6,343 bases of DNA from an uncultured cyanobacterium (GTDB lineage Bacteria > Cyanobacteriota > Cyanobacteriia > PCC-6307 > Cyanobiaceae): positions 1 to 6,343 of the forward strand of contig CAIOXF010000201.1 in NCBI GenBank assembly GCA_903862155.1. The letters run 5' to 3'. The stretch's first letter is position 1, and each line of letters opens with the position of its first letter. The translations under genes were made by a program, and so were the position numbers. A model generated the notes under the pieces. That model was not told where the DNA came from, searched no databases, and worked only from the letters and a program-made list of their open reading frames with translations. Below are positions 4,608-6,343 of the stretch, piece by piece.

Positions 4608-5312
4608 CAACCGGAAGTAGAGCCAGCGCCCGAGGGTGGTGAGCGGCATCAGCACGTACACCAGCGGATTCGGGGTCACGACGATCAGGTTGAGCCCAAA
4701 CTCGGCCTGCCGCAGGATCTGATCTGCCACAAACTGTGGCCCCATCAGCCCCACGGTATTGAGGGCTGAGCGGAAGGGCCCCAGCACTAGCCGGCGGATC
4801 CGCAGGGTGGGTGCCAGATCCAGGGCCCGCAGGCTGAGCAGCTGCCCCATCAGCCGCTTGCTGATTTCGTAGAGCGGGCTGAAGGCCGGTTCGATCTCCG
4901 CTTCCGAGGTGTTCACCCACACCTCTGCTTTCGGCCTCGATGCCGGGCGATGGGCGTGGAGCTCGGCAAACAGTTCCAGTAGCCGCCAGCTGCTCAGGGC
5001 ATTTACCTCCAGGGAGAGGGAAGTGGCTTCGGTGCTGCGCTGGCCATGCACGTTCACGCCGTGGTTGAGCACGAGCACATCCACGGCCATCAGGGCTGCA
5101 GCCAGCTCCCGCTCAGCGCCCACCTGCCAGCTCAGCTGCTCCATCGCGATGGGTTGACCGGCCGCGTCGAGCACCTCCAGGGGATTGCTGGAGCTGGTGA
5201 GGGCGATCAGGCGGGCGCCGCGGCGATGCCAGGCCCGCAGCAGCGCCTGACCCAGGGCGCCGCTGGCGCCGGTGATCGCCACGCACAGCGGCGCGCTCGA
5301 TCCTGCTTCCAT
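4593..5312 (-). CDS. Short-chain dehydrogenase/reductase (SDR), stand-alone, resembling the SDR half of cyanobacterial sterol desaturase/SDR fusions
   Basis: An NAD(P)-dependent oxidoreductase with a Rossmann fold; the substrate is unknown. Numbering from ATG 5312 (239 aa): the dinucleotide motif TGASGALG is at 14-21, NHGVN at 83-87 replaces the usual NNAG, the structural Asn is N104, and catalytic Ser136, Tyr148 and Lys152 lie in NTSEAEIEPAFSPLYEISK. From memory, the NHGVN, VNTSEAE and FSPLYEISK blocks match the C-terminal domain of proteins annotated in cyanobacteria as bifunctional sterol desaturase/SDR. No desaturase part is present here or beside it. The C-terminus (211-235) is hydrophobic and may touch the membrane. 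The start is uncertain: ATGs at 5333, 5339 and 5354 and a TTG at 5372 are in frame. None has a good Shine-Dalgarno, so I chose the one that fits usual SDR spacing. It is convergent with map and divergent from the 120-aa gene. Confidence 0.85.
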   Translation of the reverse strand: MEAGSSAPLCVAITGASGALGQALLRAWHRRGARLIALTSSSNPLEVLDAAGQPIAMEQLSWQVGAERELAAALMAVDVLVLNHGVNVHGQRSTEATSLSLEVNALSSWRLLELFAELHAHRPASRPKAEVWVNTSEAEIEPAFSPLYEISKRLMGQLLSLRALDLAPTLRIRRLVLGPFRSALNTVGLMGPQFVADQILRQAEFGLNLIVVTPNPLVYVLMPLTTLGRWLYFRLLTRA

Positions 5313-5381
5313 GGGTCGCTCAGACGTCTCCATCAACATGGATGGCTGGCACATTCGTGGCGAGGCCAGCAAGCTTGGGCC

Positions 5382-5744
5382 ATGGTTGACCCCTCATCCA
5401 TTCCAGCGCTCGTCCCCCTATTCGCGCCGTACTGCGGCGGTGTGGGCCGGGAGCGGGAACTGATGGCGGCGCTGAACATCCTGGCGACCGACCAACTGCG
5501 GGGCGCTCGCCCGCTCAGCGACGGCGGGGCCCATGCCTATGAACTGCGCTGGAGCGGCGAACCGGCCCCCCTTGCCCCGCTCAGCTGCCGGCTGCGTTTT
5601 CCCGACCTGCCCAACGTTCAGTACGACTTCCCGCTCCCCTGCCATCACCTGGTGAGCTGGTTGATCGAATCGGGCGGACGGGGATTGCCCGAGAGCTTCT
5701 GGCCCTGGTTGCTCCAGGGACGGGTGGCTCCCGGCCCCACCTAG
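5382..5744 (+). CDS. Uncharacterised protein, 120 aa, upstream of a BioD/Pta-N-like gene
   Basis: I do not recognise this family. The 120 residues have no signal peptide or membrane helix. They are rich in Pro, Leu and Trp: CGGVGRERELMAALNILATD (18-37) looks helical and amphipathic, LSCRLRFPDLPNVQYDFPLP (67-86) is beta-like, and the C-terminal part has WLIESGGRGLPESFWPWLLQG (93-113). Three cysteines (18, 69, 87) and a His pair (88-89) are present, but their spacing is not a known metal motif. The codon use matches the neighbours, which supports a real gene. The ATG at 5382 lacks a clear Shine-Dalgarno. The next gene starts 39 bp downstream on the same strand, so the two probably form an operon. 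The gene diverges from the SDR with 69 bp or less between starts. Confidence 0.75.
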   Translation: MVDPSSIPALVPLFAPYCGGVGRERELMAALNILATDQLRGARPLSDGGAHAYELRWSGEPAPLAPLSCRLRFPDLPNVQYDFPLPCHHLVSWLIESGGRGLPESFWPWLLQGRVAPGPT

Positions 5745-5772
5745 ATTCAGCCTCCAGAACGCCGGCCCCAGC

Positions 5773-5776
5773 GAGG
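5773..5776 (+). promoter_or_regulatory. Shine-Dalgarno of the BioD/Pta-N-like gene
   Basis: GAGG lies 7 nt before the ATG at 5784. It favours that ATG, although an in-frame GTG stands immediately before it at 5781. Confidence 0.5.
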
Positions 5777-5783
5777 TTGAGTG

Positions 5784-6343
5784 ATGGCCCGAACCCTGCT
5801 GGTCGGCTCCTGCGAACCCTTCAGTGGCAAGTCGGCGGTGGTGCTGGGCCTGGGGCGCCAGCTCACCCGCATGGGGGTGCCGGTTCGCTTCGGCAAGCCG
5901 CTGGCCACCGATCTCGACCCGGGCGCGGGCACGGCAGATCCCTTGGTGGATGCGGATGTGCGCTTTGTGGGCTCCACCCTGGGATTGCCGGATGCCCATC
6001 TGATCCCCTCGGCCGACGTGCTCGATTCGGCGGTGGCCGGGCGGCGCCTCGGTGCCGGTGATCTCGACCCCGGTGCTGGCTTTGAGCAGTTGCGGCAGCG
6101 CCTGGAGCAGGCCGGCGATGGTCTCACCCTGCTGGAGGCCGCTGGCTCCCTGCACGAGGGCCTGCTCTATGGCTTGAGCCTGCCCCAGCTGGCCCAAGGC
6201 CTGGAGGCGCCCGTGGTGCTGGTGCATCCCTGGAGCGATGCCCGCAGCATTGATCCGCTGCTGGCGGCCCGCGCCCAGCTGGGGGGGCGCCTGGCTGGAG
6301 TGGTGCTCAATGCCGTGACCCCGGAGGAGGTGCCAGCCCTGCA
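5784..6343 (+). CDS. BioD-like P-loop protein, phosphotransacetylase N-terminal-domain type (3' truncated by window)
   Basis: The first 186 residues of a gene that continues past the right edge. It begins with a P-loop GSCEPFSGKS (8-17), typical of the BioD/CobQ-type nucleotide-binding fold. GKPLATD follows at 38-44, as in the 'K-P' motif after strand 2. LLEAAGS (117-122) sits where BioD has its VEGAGG, and VVLVHPW (144-150) and GVVLN (172-176) are later core strands. The DADVRFV stretch (57-63) followed by LGLP is what I associate with the N-terminal domain of long bacterial phosphotransacetylases and the cyanobacterial DRTGG-domain proteins derived from it. Any DRTGG or acyltransferase domain would be outside the window, so activity cannot be decided; many such proteins are annotated 'phosphotransacetylase family' without the catalytic domain. 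It is likely co-transcribed with the 120-aa gene. Confidence 0.8.
   Translation, partial: MARTLLVGSCEPFSGKSAVVLGLGRQLTRMGVPVRFGKPLATDLDPGAGTADPLVDADVRFVGSTLGLPDAHLIPSADVLDSAVAGRRLGAGDLDPGAGFEQLRQRLEQAGDGLTLLEAAGSLHEGLLYGLSLPQLAQGLEAPVVLVHPWSDARSIDPLLAARAQLGGRLAGVVLNAVTPEEVPAL

Noticed and set aside
3682..4920. A 412-codon open frame on the minus strand opposite map
   Set aside because: It is antisense to map, which has all its catalytic residues, and it runs across the map/SDR boundary; the composition is typical of a GC shadow.
5703..5719. CCCTGG-TTGCT-CCAGGG hairpin near the end of the 120-aa gene
   Set aside because: It falls wholly in codons for a Trp/Leu/Gln stretch and lacks a U-tract, so coding constraint explains it adequately.
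5418..6227. A 269-codon open frame on the minus strand opposite the 120-aa and P-loop genes
   Set aside because: It spans two genes and their gap, has a Gln/Ala/Gly-rich translation and no recognisable domain.

Overview
The window looks like a compact, GC-rich (roughly two-thirds G+C by eye) stretch of core chromosome from a picocyanobacterium of the Synechococcus/Cyanobium type. The L19, methionine aminopeptidase and GluRS sequences read as cyanobacterial. Neither tRNA gene encodes its CCA end. The SDR resembles a cyanobacterial family, and I saw no exact HIP1 octamer (GCGATCGC) by eye, which fits the marine/Cyanobium lineage. The lineage is inferred from protein character, not from a search. 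No mobile element, CRISPR array, phage gene or other accessory system is visible.

Layout from left to right: the 3' part of a CPA1-type cation/proton antiporter (+). Then a leftward block that, in transcription order, reads 99-aa membrane protein, rplS (L19), tRNA-Trp, 62-aa SH3-like protein, about 160 nt of leader or intergenic DNA, tRNA-Asp and gltX (GluRS). Divergent from this block is map (+), which overlaps by 4 bp, tail to tail, a leftward SDR gene. Divergent from the SDR is a rightward pair: a 120-aa protein I do not recognise and the start of a BioD/Pta-N-like P-loop protein that runs off the right edge.

The leftward block is mostly translation apparatus: a 50S protein, two tRNAs and a tRNA synthetase, closely spaced, with map (N-terminal Met removal from nascent chains) next door. 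The most interesting material is in the RNA between these genes. tRNA-Trp is bracketed by a perfect 9-bp inverted repeat that would extend its acceptor stem. A hairpin overlaps the rplS stop codon. A good sigma70-type promoter with a 12-bp palindrome in its spacer sits before tRNA-Asp, followed by a 9-bp hairpin in the leader. The gltX Shine-Dalgarno lies within the 22 nt that follow the tRNA-Asp 3' end. Together these suggest that tRNA maturation shapes the mRNAs of the adjacent protein genes.

I found no clear undescribed multi-gene system. The unknowns worth attention are the 62-aa, 99-aa and 120-aa proteins and the RNA architecture around the two tRNAs.
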